Shown: one piece after another, positions 42,989 through 51,504 of the stretch | Position numbering within the stretch: position 1 is the first letter of the stretch | How the letters are laid out: each line of letters starts with the position of its first letter | From: Nocardia anocheti | Lineage (GTDB): Bacteria; Actinomycetota; Actinomycetes; Mycobacteriales; Mycobacteriaceae | Assembly: GCF_029675105.1 (NCBI RefSeq) | Contig: NZ_JAQQFV010000006.1 | Location: forward strand, 248,001 to 312,000 | Length of the DNA stretch: 64,000 bases | Direction of reading: 5' to 3' | Notes under the pieces: model-generated | What the model was told of the DNA's origin: nothing | What the model saw: only the letters and a program-made list of their open reading frames with translations | Databases searched by the model: none | Translations under genes and position numbers: made by a program

Positions 42989-43119
42989 GAGCGAGAGTCT
43001 GAGATTGGCACGGCTGCCTCTACCATTTGGGCCACCCCGGCCTGTGCCGGGGGCGGGACTCGAACCCGCACTGTCACCGTGTGATTCAGGCTGAACTTCA
43101 GTCTGAGCGTGTCGCGCTC
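42989..43119 (-). ncRNA. Permuted tRNA-like RNA A
   Basis: On the minus strand GAGCGCGA (43119-43112) pairs with TCTCGCTC (42996-42989) with one mismatch. Inside, CACGGT (43081-43076) pairs with GCCGTG (43014-43009) as an anticodon-stem substitute. Between them are T-arm GCGGGTTCGAGTCCCGC (43069-43053), acceptor strand CCCCGGC, loop ACAG, acceptor strand GCCGGGG (perfect 7 bp), TG and D-arm GCCCAAATGGTAGAGGC (43032-43016). The directly repeated CTCAGACT flanks the module. The architecture is the same as RNA B and as Y-like RNA 1. The ends are estimates. Confidence 0.78.
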
Positions 43120-43163
43120 GCGCGCATCCCCTGTGCTCAGCAGGGGAGTTCGTGGGTTCGGCC

Positions 43164-43895
43164 TCAGCCGAACAGGTAGTCGAAGACGACCTCGCCGACG
43201 CGGCGGTCGGCGATCTCGGTCCCGTTGGCCTCCTCGCGGGCGAACTGGACGGCCCGGCGCAGCTTGTCGATGCGCGCGGACAGCTCGTTGACCCGGCGGG
43301 CGGGCAGCGCGCCGGAGAACTTCACCGTGGTCCAGTAGCCGACCGCGATGTCCTCGTAGTACACCTCGACTTGCGCGGGGTGCTTGTCGGTGGCCTCGGC
43401 CTTGACGTGGTTGCGCGGCACCTTCCTGGTGCGGATGGTGCGCACGGCATCGGTGCGCCAGGTGTCGGAGGAGTCATCGAACGACCAGGTCTCCGCCGCG
43501 TCGAGCACCGGCAGCCGCTGCACGAAGGCGAGCAGGTCGGTGAGCTGCTTGTCCAGGAACAGCAGATACGACACCGGCACCGCGGTCAGCAGCGTGGTGC
43601 CGTCCACGGTGACATCGGCCTTCGCCTCACAGTTGGCCCAGTCCTTGGTCGCGGTCACGTCGAACAGGCGGGTGAGGGTGGCCGCGGTATCGCGCAGCAC
43701 CTGCTCGGACTTCACCTGCACGCGGGTGGACTCCGGCGGCAGCTGCTCGCCCTCCTCGTCCTTGGGCTGATACGTGCGCGCCAGCCCCGCCAGCAGCGTG
43801 GGCTTGCCCAGCAGCGTCTGCTTGTCGGCGAGCTCGCGGGCCGCACCGCTCTTGACGCCCTTCTCGACCGCGATGATCTGGTTCAACTTCGTCAT
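43164..43895 (-). CDS. DUF7873-like conserved hypothetical protein
   Basis: 243 residues from ATG 43895, with GGGGAGG 6 nt upstream. The opening MTKLNQIIAVEKGVKSGAA and the long conserved body without signal or membrane segments mark it as a widespread actinobacterial, soluble, charged protein of unknown role (my recollection of the DUF7873 name is moderate). It directly precedes the two tRNA-like RNAs on the same strand, 45 bp before RNA A. That arrangement suggests, but does not show, that it binds or modifies them. Confidence 0.75.
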   Translation of the reverse strand: MTKLNQIIAVEKGVKSGAARELADKQTLLGKPTLLAGLARTYQPKDEEGEQLPPESTRVQVKSEQVLRDTAATLTRLFDVTATKDWANCEAKADVTVDGTTLLTAVPVSYLLFLDKQLTDLLAFVQRLPVLDAAETWSFDDSSDTWRTDAVRTIRTRKVPRNHVKAEATDKHPAQVEVYYEDIAVGYWTTVKFSGALPARRVNELSARIDKLRRAVQFAREEANGTEIADRRVGEVVFDYLFG

Positions 43896-44009
43896 GTCAC
43901 ACCTCCCCGGTGCAGCGCACGGCTCGATACCGTTGTGCACGAATGGTTTTCATGCGGCGCGCAATCTGTTCCCCCTCGGCCGCGTCGGCAACTGTAGCCG
44001 ACCTCGACA

Positions 44010-44337
44010 AGGCGCGCATCCGGATATTCCGCGCGGTGATCGGGAGTACGACTGGTTGACGCTGGTCTCGCCCGCCGATGTCGAGGGCACCCAGTTGCTG
44101 CTCGAACCCGACCAGCATCCGGCGGCCAAGGCGTACAAGCGGGCGCTGAGCGCCGACGGCATCCCGGTGATGTCGTTCGCCGTCGACGATGTCGAGGCCG
44201 AGTACCGCCGACTGCAGGAGCGCGGGGTGGTCTTCACCCAGGCGCCCCTGGTCGGCGGACCGGTCATCACCGCCGTCTGCGACGACACCGGTGGCAACCT
44301 GCTGCAACTGGTCTCGCCGGTGCCCGCGGGGACCTAG
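44010..44337 (+). pseudogene. 5'-truncated VOC (glyoxalase-fold) gene remnant
   Basis: The frame from about HPDIPRGDREYDWLTLVSPADVEG to LLQLVSPVPAGT matches the last two-thirds of a VOC-family protein (LLLEPDQHPAAKAYKRAL, SFAVDDVEAEYRRLQERGV, DTGGNLLQLVSP). The first 40-45 residues, which should include the first metal ligand and the ALAFYTEKLGF-type strand, are absent in all three forward frames. No good start or ribosome site is present. The truncation point lies just beyond the DUF7873 promoter. Its stop overlaps the stop of the ABC gene on the other strand. Confidence 0.65.
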
Positions 44338-46043
44338 CGCGCCGGGGACATGGTGATGTTCCAGAACTCGGCGTAGCGGCCGCCGCGGGCGAGCAGGTCG
44401 TCGTGGGTGCCCTGCTCGGTGATCCGGCCGCCGTCGAGGAACACCACCTGATCGGCACGCTGGACGGTGCGCAGGCGGTGGGCCACCGTGACGACGGTGC
44501 GGCCCGCCGCGAGCTGGTCGATGCCGTGCTGAACGGCGGCCTCGGCGACCGGGTCCAGGGCCGAGGTCACCTCGTCGAGCAGGACGATGGGCGCGTCCTT
44601 CAGCAGGGCGCGGGCGATCGAGACCCGTTGGCGCTCACCGCCGGACAGCAACGCGCCGCCCTCGCCGACCTGGGCCGACCAGCCGCCGGGCAGCCGGTCG
44701 ATCACCTCGTCCAGCCGCGCGGCGCGCGCGGCCGCGCGGACCTCGGCGTCGGTCGCGTCCGGGCGGCCCAGGCGCACGTTGTCCTCGATGGTGCCGTCGA
44801 GGAGATAGACGTCCTGGAAGACCAGCGCGATGCGGGCCATCAGGTCCTCGGTGCCGATCGCGCGCACATCCACCCCGCCCACGTGCACCGCGCCCGCGTC
44901 GACGTCGTGGAACCGGGCGAGCAGTTGCAGCAGGGTGCTCTTGCCCGCCCCCGACGGGCCGACCACCGCGACCCGCCCTCCGGCGGGCACCGTCAGGGAC
45001 AGGTCGTCGATAACGGTGCGCTCGCCGTGCCGGAAGGTGACCGATTCGAAGCGCACATCGTGGGCGGTCGGGCGGACGGGATCGGTGGGTTCGGGCAGGG
45101 GTTCGGTGCGCAGGACCGCGTCCAGGCGGGTCAGCTCGCCGCGCGCGGACCGCAGCTGGCCGCCCATCTCGGCCAGCGACAGCAGCGGGTCGGCGCAGCG
45201 GGCCGCCAGCACGAGCACGGCCAGCACCTGCGCCGGGGCGACGCTACCGCCGAGCGCGAGATAGGTGCCCAGCGTCAGCAGCACGGTGAAACCCGCCTGC
45301 ACCGCCAGCGCCAGACCCACCACGCCGGGCAGCGCGGCCAGCGTGGATCGTCGGGCCGCGCGACCGATGCCCCGCAGGGACTCGTCGAGCGCGCCGAAAC
45401 GCTCGCCGGTGCGACCGGCCGCCCGCAGCACGGGCTGGGCCTGGAGATACTCGATGACGCGCGCGGTGGCCTCGTGATCACGCTCGGCCCGCTCGGCGTC
45501 GGCGGCCGCCGTGGCCGCGCCCGCCCGCAGGTAGATCAGCACCACCAGCGGCGCGGCGAGCAGGGCGGCCAGGCCCAGGCGCCAGTCGTAGGCCAGCAGC
45601 ACCAGCACGATCGTCGCCGGGGTGACCGCCGCGCCGATGAACGGCGCCATCAGATGCGCGATCACGCCCATCGCGTCGAGCACGCCACGGCTGGCCGACA
45701 CCGACACCTCGCCGACCCGGCTGGTGCTGTACCAGCCCAGCGGCAACCGGCCCAGATGCTCGCCGAGGCGGTGATACATCCCGTTCAGCAGCGTGGTGCC
45801 GACGCGGAATCCGGCGCGGTCGCTGAGGAATCGCAGGATCGCGTAGCCCGCGACCGCGGCGCCGAAGGCGATCAGCCACGGGCGCGCGTCGGCGGGGGTG
45901 GGGCCGAACAGCGCCGTGAGGATGGGCACCAGCAGGGCGTAGGACAGGCCCTCGACCACGGCGGTGACCGTCATCAGGGCCACCGTGCGGCGCACGGGCG
46001 GGGCGTACTCGGGGCCGAGCACACGCAACAGCATCCGGATCAT
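44334..46043 (-). CDS. ABC transporter, fused permease/ATPase, subunit 2 (IrtB-like)
   Basis: 569 residues from ATG 46043. The N-terminal six-helix ABC membrane domain (residues 1-310) is followed by an ATPase with Walker A GPSGAGKST, signature LLSGGERQRVSIARAL, Walker B IVLLDEVTSALD and switch His in VAHRL. Both catalytic residues are intact. Its start overlaps the stop of the upstream ABC gene (ATGA), so the pair forms a heterodimer. Relatives include the mycobactin importer IrtAB and YbtPQ-type transporters, but many are multidrug exporters. The substrate is unresolved. Confidence 0.85.
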   Translation of the reverse strand: MIRMLLRVLGPEYAPPVRRTVALMTVTAVVEGLSYALLVPILTALFGPTPADARPWLIAFGAAVAGYAILRFLSDRAGFRVGTTLLNGMYHRLGEHLGRLPLGWYSTSRVGEVSVSASRGVLDAMGVIAHLMAPFIGAAVTPATIVLVLLAYDWRLGLAALLAAPLVVLIYLRAGAATAAADAERAERDHEATARVIEYLQAQPVLRAAGRTGERFGALDESLRGIGRAARRSTLAALPGVVGLALAVQAGFTVLLTLGTYLALGGSVAPAQVLAVLVLAARCADPLLSLAEMGGQLRSARGELTRLDAVLRTEPLPEPTDPVRPTAHDVRFESVTFRHGERTVIDDLSLTVPAGGRVAVVGPSGAGKSTLLQLLARFHDVDAGAVHVGGVDVRAIGTEDLMARIALVFQDVYLLDGTIEDNVRLGRPDATDAEVRAAARAARLDEVIDRLPGGWSAQVGEGGALLSGGERQRVSIARALLKDAPIVLLDEVTSALDPVAEAAVQHGIDQLAAGRTVVTVAHRLRTVQRADQVVFLDGGRITEQGTHDDLLARGGRYAEFWNITMSPAR

Positions 46044-47821
46044 CGGAAATCGACTCCTCGCGGGTCGTCGGCGGCACCGTCGGCGATCGCCGCGCGGTGG
46101 GACTGCCAGAAGGCGGCGAAACGGCCACCGGTGGTCAGCAGGTCGGTGGGGGCGCCACGTTCGACGATGACGCCGTCGTCGAGGACGAACACGGTGTCGG
46201 CGTCGGCGACGGTCTCGAGGCGGTGCGCGATGACGAGCACCGTGCGGCCGGTGAGCGAGGCCAGCGCGCGGCGCACGCCGAGTTCGGTGTGCGGGTCGGC
46301 GAAGGAGGTGGCCTCGTCGAGGACCAGCACCGGTCGGTCGGCGAGCAGTGCGCGGGCCAGCGAGATCCGTTGGGCCTCACCGCCGGACAGGCCGGTGTCG
46401 GTCCCGATCACCGCGTCGTAGCCGCGCGGCAGCTCCAGGATCCGGTCGTGGATATTGGCCAGCCGCGCCGCCCGCGCCACCTCGGCGCGGTCGGCGTGCG
46501 GGGCGGCCAGCGCGATGTTGTCCGCGATCGAGGCGCGCAGCAGCGTGGTGTCCTGGAAGACGAACGAGACCCGTTCGTAGAGGGCATCGCTGCCCAGGTT
46601 CCGCAGGTCCACCCCGCCGAGCAGCACGCTGCCGTGGGTCGGATCGAAGAATCTCGGAAGCAGTTGCACGAGCGTGGATTTGCCGCTGCCGGACGGACCG
46701 ACGAGCGCGGTCACCGTGCCGGGTTCGAGCACCAGGTCGATGCCGCGCAGGACCTCGTGGTCGTCGTCGTAGCCGAAGCGCACATCGCGCAGCTCCACCC
46801 GGTGCCCCTGCGGAGCGACCGGCCGCGCGGGCTCCGGCAGCGGTGGCACGGCCAAGACCTCCTGGATCCGGGAGACCGCGCGGCGGGCGGCCCGCAGGTC
46901 GTCGAAGCCGTGGCCCAGCGCGGCCACCGGAGCGGTCAGGCCGAGCCCGAGCAGCACGAACGGCAGCAGATCCGCCGGGGGCAGCGACCCGCCGGTGATC
47001 AGGACGGCACCACCGATCAGCACCACCAGCAGCACGAACGGCGGCGACAGCGCCACCTGCATGGCCGCGGCGGGAGCGGCCAGACCGCGCACCATACGGG
47101 CGAAACTCGCGACGAATCCGTCGACCGACGTGCGGAATCGGTGATGGGCGCGCCCGGTGCCGCCGAACGCCTTGACCACCGCGATGCCCTGCACGAACTC
47201 GACCACCGCATCGGCGATGCGACCCATCGACGCGTCGAATTCCTCCTGCTCGCGCAGCCGCGCGGGGGTCATCATGAGCGGGACGAAGGCGATGGCCAGC
47301 GCGACCGGGATCAGCGTGATCAGGGTGAGCCGCCAATCGATGCCGAACAGGTAGATCAACGACACCAGCGGCACCACGAACGCCGCGACCAGCTCGCCCG
47401 GGGCGTGCGCGAGGAACGGGTGCACGGCGGCGACGTCCTCGCCGACCACCTTCGCCAGCTCACCGGTGCGTCGTCGGCCGAACCAGCCGATGGGCACCCG
47501 GCCCAGCCGCTGGGCCAGCCGCCGTCGGAACGCCAGCTGCACCCGGGTGTCGACCAGATGCCCGATCCCCGAGGACGCCGCCGTCGCGAGGAGCCGGACC
47601 AGCAGCCCGGCCGCGCCCACCGCGACGACCAGCCAGACGTGCCCGTGCTCGATCGGCCCAGGCGACAACAGGACCCGGCCCAGTTCCACCACCGCGAGCA
47701 GCGGGGCCAGGCCCGCCACCGCGCCGACGACTTGTAACAGCACCACCGCGGTGAAGCCGCCGAGATGAGGTCGCAGCAGTCCGGCCGCTGGCCCCGAGGG
47801 GTGTGTGTCGAGGGTTTGCAT
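46040..47821 (-). CDS. ABC transporter, fused permease/ATPase, subunit 1 (IrtA-like, no SIP domain)
   Basis: 593 residues from ATG 47821 after GGCGGAGAG. Membrane domain residues 20-320; the ATPase has GPSGSGKST, GLSGGEAQRISLARAL, VLVLDEATSFAD and IAHRLETV. Mycobacterial IrtA carries an N-terminal FAD/siderophore-interacting domain; none is present here. The promoter region contains a perfect 14-bp palindrome, and a TetR gene is divergent, so expression is probably repressed by that regulator. Confidence 0.85.
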   Translation of the reverse strand: MQTLDTHPSGPAAGLLRPHLGGFTAVVLLQVVGAVAGLAPLLAVVELGRVLLSPGPIEHGHVWLVVAVGAAGLLVRLLATAASSGIGHLVDTRVQLAFRRRLAQRLGRVPIGWFGRRRTGELAKVVGEDVAAVHPFLAHAPGELVAAFVVPLVSLIYLFGIDWRLTLITLIPVALAIAFVPLMMTPARLREQEEFDASMGRIADAVVEFVQGIAVVKAFGGTGRAHHRFRTSVDGFVASFARMVRGLAAPAAAMQVALSPPFVLLVVLIGGAVLITGGSLPPADLLPFVLLGLGLTAPVAALGHGFDDLRAARRAVSRIQEVLAVPPLPEPARPVAPQGHRVELRDVRFGYDDDHEVLRGIDLVLEPGTVTALVGPSGSGKSTLVQLLPRFFDPTHGSVLLGGVDLRNLGSDALYERVSFVFQDTTLLRASIADNIALAAPHADRAEVARAARLANIHDRILELPRGYDAVIGTDTGLSGGEAQRISLARALLADRPVLVLDEATSFADPHTELGVRRALASLTGRTVLVIAHRLETVADADTVFVLDDGVIVERGAPTDLLTTGGRFAAFWQSHRAAIADGAADDPRGVDFR

Positions 47822-47837
47822 CGCTCTCCGCCCTTTT

Positions 47838-47851
47838 TCGTACGCGTACGA
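47838..47851. promoter_or_regulatory. TetR operator palindrome
   Basis: TCGTACGCGTACGA is a perfect 14-bp palindrome 17 bp upstream of the ABC operon start and 74 bp before the TetR start. Placement between divergent genes suggests it binds the TetR protein. Confidence 0.75.
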
Positions 47852-47924
47852 TAACCGTAGCTCGAGTTCGGCGGACGCGGTAGCGGTGTGTTTCCGCGCG
47901 GGCTCGATCAGGAAGGATGGCCGT

Positions 47925-48596
47925 ATGCCCGCAGAGCACTCCCGCGCCAGAGGCGGCAGGCCGCCGCGCCTGTCCGCGGCGGCGATCATCGCCGCGGCCG
48001 ACCGCATCCTGGCGGCCGAGGGACCGGAGAAACTGTCCATGCGCAGGCTCGCGACCGAGCTCGACAGCGCGCCGATGGCGCTGTATCACCATGTGCGCGA
48101 CAAGGATCAGCTGCTGCTGCTCGTATTGGAGAAGCACGCCGAGCAGATCTCCCGACCCGACCTGCCCATCGACCCTCGCGAGCGCCTCACCGCAGTCGCG
48201 CTGCTGCTCTACGAACTGCTCGCCGAGCGGGCCTGGATCGTCGAGGTGCTCACCAGCGGTGACCTGTTCGCCCCGGCCGCGCTGTGGTTCGTCGACGAGA
48301 TGATCGGGGCGGCCGTCGCGGCGGGCTGCACCCCGGAGCAGGGCGTGGCGGTCTACCGGGCGATCTGGAGCTATATCGTCGGCAGCCTGATCATCCAGGT
48401 GAACACCGCCCGGCGCCGGGAACGCAGCGGCGCCCCGGTCTACGACGACGCGGCGGTCGCCGAACTCGCCACCGACACCTATCCGCACATCGCGGCCGTG
48501 GCCGACCGGTGGACCGAGCTGGGTGCTCGCGACACCCACCGTGCCGCGATGCCCGCCATTGTCGACGGCCTGCTGGCCGCCGCCGTGCCTAGGTGA
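47925..48596 (+). CDS. TetR-family regulator
   Basis: 223 residues from ATG 47925, with GGAAGG 8-13 nt upstream. The N-terminal HTH reads AAIIAAADRILAAEGPEKLSMRRLATELDSAPMALYHHVRDKDQLL. The C-terminal ligand-binding domain resembles TetR_C (WIVEVLTSGDLFAPAALWF). It is divergent from the ABC pair across the palindrome at 47838. Its 3' end overlaps yaaA on the other strand by 8 bp. Confidence 0.9.
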   Translation: MPAEHSRARGGRPPRLSAAAIIAAADRILAAEGPEKLSMRRLATELDSAPMALYHHVRDKDQLLLLVLEKHAEQISRPDLPIDPRERLTAVALLLYELLAERAWIVEVLTSGDLFAPAALWFVDEMIGAAVAAGCTPEQGVAVYRAIWSYIVGSLIIQVNTARRRERSGAPVYDDAAVAELATDTYPHIAAVADRWTELGARDTHRAAMPAIVDGLLAAAVPR

Positions 48597-49332
48597 TGAT
48601 GAGAAGTTCGGTGGGCGAGGCGATCTCGGTGCGCAACCCGGCCTTGTCCGCCACCCGCGCCACCGCGCGGATATCGGCGGGCTCGGCCCGGGTGAGCACC
48701 AGCGCGCGTGCCAGCAGACCCTTGTGATGCTTGTTGAAGTGACTCACCACGGTGCGCGAACCGTCGGGGTGTTCGGTGAGCACATTGGCGGTGACCGCAC
48801 CCGGCACCCGGCCGAGCTGCTGGTAGGTGCCCGAGCGCAGATCGACGACGAGCTCGCCCGCGGCCTCGGCGTAGAGCGCGTCGGGCAGCACCTCGCGCCA
48901 CAGCGCCGACAGCGTCGGCAGGCCGGGCAGTTTGGAGCCGCCGGAGAGGCGATAGGCCGGGATCGGATCGCTCGCGCGCACCGCGCCGAACAGCGCCGAA
49001 CCGATGCCGAGGCGCGCGTGGGCCTTGGCCCGCTGCGCCCTGGTGAACGACGCGGCGTCCAGCGCGTCGTAGAGCACGCCGGTGTAGCGCTCCAGCGCGG
49101 GCCGGGTGGGGGAGACGCGCAGCGCGGCATTGCGGGCGATCTCGGCGTCGGCGCCCTTGCCCAGACCGAGCACCTTCGCCGACGCGGCCGGGTCGGCGGC
49201 GAGCTGCGTGACCTCGGTGATGAGTTTGTCGCGCACCGCGCCGAGCTGCGGCATCGCCAGATCGGCCAGGTCCAGCGGCGCGCCCGATCCGCCGTCGGAT
49301 TTTGTTTCGGAGGGAGGCAGCAGCACCAGCAC
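48589..49332 (-). CDS. yaaA: Peroxide stress protein YaaA (DUF328)
   Basis: 247 residues from GTG 49332 (MLVLLPPSETKS); a TACCGT box 8 nt upstream supports a leaderless start. The family signatures are LLPPSETKS, RYTGVLYDALD, LFGAVRASDPIPAYRLSGGSKL, LWREVLP and VVSHFNKHHKGLLAR. YaaA lowers free intracellular iron during peroxide stress in E. coli, with a DNA-binding helix-hairpin-helix in that protein. Confidence 0.92.
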   Translation of the reverse strand: MLVLLPPSETKSDGGSGAPLDLADLAMPQLGAVRDKLITEVTQLAADPAASAKVLGLGKGADAEIARNAALRVSPTRPALERYTGVLYDALDAASFTRAQRAKAHARLGIGSALFGAVRASDPIPAYRLSGGSKLPGLPTLSALWREVLPDALYAEAAGELVVDLRSGTYQQLGRVPGAVTANVLTEHPDGSRTVVSHFNKHHKGLLARALVLTRAEPADIRAVARVADKAGLRTEIASPTELLIIT

Positions 49333-49376
49333 GAGGGTCAACGGTAATGCGCCCTCACCCGCCGCCCGGTCGCGGG

Positions 49377-50150
49377 TCAGCGCACAGCGTCGAGGAACTT
49401 GCGGGTGCGCTCGTTGGTGGGGGAGCCGAAGATCTGCTCGGGTGGGCCCTGCTCGACGATGCGCCCGCCGTCGAACATCAGCACCCGGTCGGAGACCTCG
49501 CGCGCGAAGCGCATCTCGTGGGTGACGATGAGCATGGTGATGTCGGTGGTCTCGGCGATGGTGCGCAGCACGTCCAGGACGTCGCCGACGAGTTCCGGGT
49601 CCAGCGCCGAGGTCACCTCGTCGAGCAGCATCACCTTGGGGTCCATCGCACAGCAGCGGGCGATGGCCACCCGCTGCTGCTGCCCGCCCGAGAGCTGGGT
49701 GGGATGGGCGTGCGCCTTGTCGGCCAGGCCGACCACCTCGAGCAGCTGCTCGGCGCGTTCGCGGGCCTCGGCCTTCGGGGTGCCCAGCACGTGGATCGGC
49801 GCCTCGGTGATGTTCTCCAGCACCGTCATGTTCGGGAACAGGTTGAACTGCTGGAACACCATGCCGATCTTGGTACGGGCCGCGCGCAGCTGTTTCTCCT
49901 TGGCGGGCACCAGCTTTCCGTGGCGCTCGGTGTGGGTGAGCGGGGCGCCGTCGACCCAGATCACGCCGTCGCTGACCTTCTCCAGCGTCATGAGCAGACG
50001 CAGGATGGTGGTCTTGCCCGAGCCCGAGGGCCCGATCAGCGTCACCTTCTCGCCGCGTCGGACTCCGAAATCGAGGTGGTCGAGCACCGTGAGGTCGCCG
50101 AAGCGTTTGACCACCTGATCGAATCGGATCATCTCGTCAGTAGTAGGCAA
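49377..50150 (-). CDS. ehuA: Ectoine/polar amino acid ABC transporter ATP-binding protein
   Basis: 257 residues from TTG 50150, which has GGAG 7 nt upstream; ATG 50132 would give 251 residues. Walker A is GPSGSGKTT, signature LSGGQQQRVAIARC, Walker B VMLLDEVTSALDPE and switch VTHEMRFAREV, typical of polar amino acid and ectoine importers (EhuA, GlnQ). It overlaps ehuD by 14 bp. It is the last gene of the ehuBCDA operon. Confidence 0.87.
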   Translation of the reverse strand: MPTTDEMIRFDQVVKRFGDLTVLDHLDFGVRRGEKVTLIGPSGSGKTTILRLLMTLEKVSDGVIWVDGAPLTHTERHGKLVPAKEKQLRAARTKIGMVFQQFNLFPNMTVLENITEAPIHVLGTPKAEARERAEQLLEVVGLADKAHAHPTQLSGGQQQRVAIARCCAMDPKVMLLDEVTSALDPELVGDVLDVLRTIAETTDITMLIVTHEMRFAREVSDRVLMFDGGRIVEQGPPEQIFGSPTNERTRKFLDAVR

Positions 50151-50784
50151 GTCGCTTCTCCAGTCTTCTGATCAGCACGGAGGTCGGATAGCTGGCGACC
50201 AGGAAGAACACGCCCGCCAGGGTGATCGCCTCCAGATAGGCGAAGTTGCGGGCACCGAATTGCTGTGCGGCGGTGACCAGTTCGACCACCGAGATGGCGA
50301 ACAGGAACGGCGTGTCCTTGAACATCGAGACCGCGTTGGTGCCCAGCGCGGGCAGGCTCGCCCGGATCGCCTGCGGCAGCACCACCGCGCGCCAGGTGCG
50401 CAGCGGCGGCAGCGACAACGCCCTGGCCGCCTCCCACTGCCCCGGCGGCACCGACTCGATTCCGGCCCGGTACACCTCGGCCAGATAACTCGAATAGTGG
50501 ATGCCCAGCACCACCACACCGATCTGCAGCGCCGAGAACTGCGTGAACAGCGTGTAGGCGAACAGCAGCTGCACCACCAGCGGGGTGAGCCGGACGAACT
50601 CGCTGACCGCGTGCACCGGCGCCGCGATCGCGCGCGGCAGCGAATGCCGGACGATGGCGATCACCAGACCCAGCGCCGCGGCCAGCGCGAACCCGAGCAC
50701 GGTGGCCAGCAGGGTGATCTGGAATCCGTCCCACAGCACGGGCAGCGCCTCGCGGGCCCGCTCCCAACTCCATTGCGCGGTCAC
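50137..50784 (-). CDS. ehuD: Ectoine/polar amino acid ABC permease
   Basis: 215 residues from GTG 50784, overlapping ehuC by GTGA. HisM-type permease with five membrane segments. The EAA-like loop is GQWEAARALSLPPLRTWRAVVLPQAIRASLPALG. It pairs with EhuC as a heterodimeric channel. Confidence 0.85.
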   Translation of the reverse strand: MTAQWSWERAREALPVLWDGFQITLLATVLGFALAAALGLVIAIVRHSLPRAIAAPVHAVSEFVRLTPLVVQLLFAYTLFTQFSALQIGVVVLGIHYSSYLAEVYRAGIESVPPGQWEAARALSLPPLRTWRAVVLPQAIRASLPALGTNAVSMFKDTPFLFAISVVELVTAAQQFGARNFAYLEAITLAGVFFLVASYPTSVLIRRLEKRLAYY

Positions 50785-51497
50785 GGCGCGGCCCTCATCT
50801 CCTCGGGCGCCAGGCTCAACACCTCTTTGAGCGAGGTGCCGCGCCCGAGCCTGGTCTTGGCCCTGGTCTCCAGCAGGTTCATGCCCAGGGTGAGCGCGTA
50901 GGCGAGCACGAAGTAGATCACCAGCCCGACCCCGAAGGAGAACAGCGTCTCGCCGGTGGTGCGGCGCAGCTGGCCGATCTCGTAGGTGAGGTCGTGCAGG
51001 GTGATGTAGGAGGCCAACGCGGTGGCCTTGAGCAGGTGCACCAGCAGATTGGTCAGCGAGGGCAGCATCAGCGCCCACGCCTGCGGGAACAGCACCCGCC
51101 GCATCCGCTGCCACGGGCTGAAACTCAGCGCGACCGCGGCCTCGAACTGGGCGCGCGGCACGGCGTTGAGCGCGCCGCGCACCACCTCCGCGCCGTAGGC
51201 GCCGTAGTTCAGGCCCAGCGCCAGGATGCCGCAGAACACCGGGTCCAGCTTGAAGCCCAGCAGCGGCAGCACATAGAACAGCCAGAAGATCTGCACCAGC
51301 AGCGAGGTGCCACGGAAGAACTCGATCAGCACCCGGGCACTGCCCCGCGCGGCGAGATGGCGTACCCGCGCGGTGGTGCCCAGCGCCAGTGCCAGGACGA
51401 ACGCGAGCAGCGCGCCGCCGATGGTCAGTTGCAGCGTCACCACGATGCCCTCGCCCAGGCTGGGCAGGGCGTCGCGCAGCGCGTCCAGGGTGCTCAC
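50781..51497 (-). CDS. ehuC: Ectoine/polar amino acid ABC permease
   Basis: 238 residues from GTG 51497, 7 bp after ehuB. HisM-type permease. The motif FFRGTSLLVQIFWLFYVLPLLG and the EAA-like loop RAQFEAAVALSFSPWQRMRRVLFPQAWALMLP identify it. It is longer at the C-terminus than EhuD, with a charged cytoplasmic tail. Confidence 0.85.
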   Translation of the reverse strand: MSTLDALRDALPSLGEGIVVTLQLTIGGALLAFVLALALGTTARVRHLAARGSARVLIEFFRGTSLLVQIFWLFYVLPLLGFKLDPVFCGILALGLNYGAYGAEVVRGALNAVPRAQFEAAVALSFSPWQRMRRVLFPQAWALMLPSLTNLLVHLLKATALASYITLHDLTYEIGQLRRTTGETLFSFGVGLVIYFVLAYALTLGMNLLETRAKTRLGRGTSLKEVLSLAPEEMRAAP

Positions 51498-51504
51498 GGG
51501 CGGA

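Noticed and set aside
42840..43090. Two ordinary tRNA genes on the minus strand
   Set aside because: T-arm and D-arm consensus are present, but the T-arm precedes the acceptor and the D-arm follows it, and no anticodon loop or 3' CCA in normal order can be built. Combining the D-arm of one with the T-arm of the other fails at the acceptor stem.
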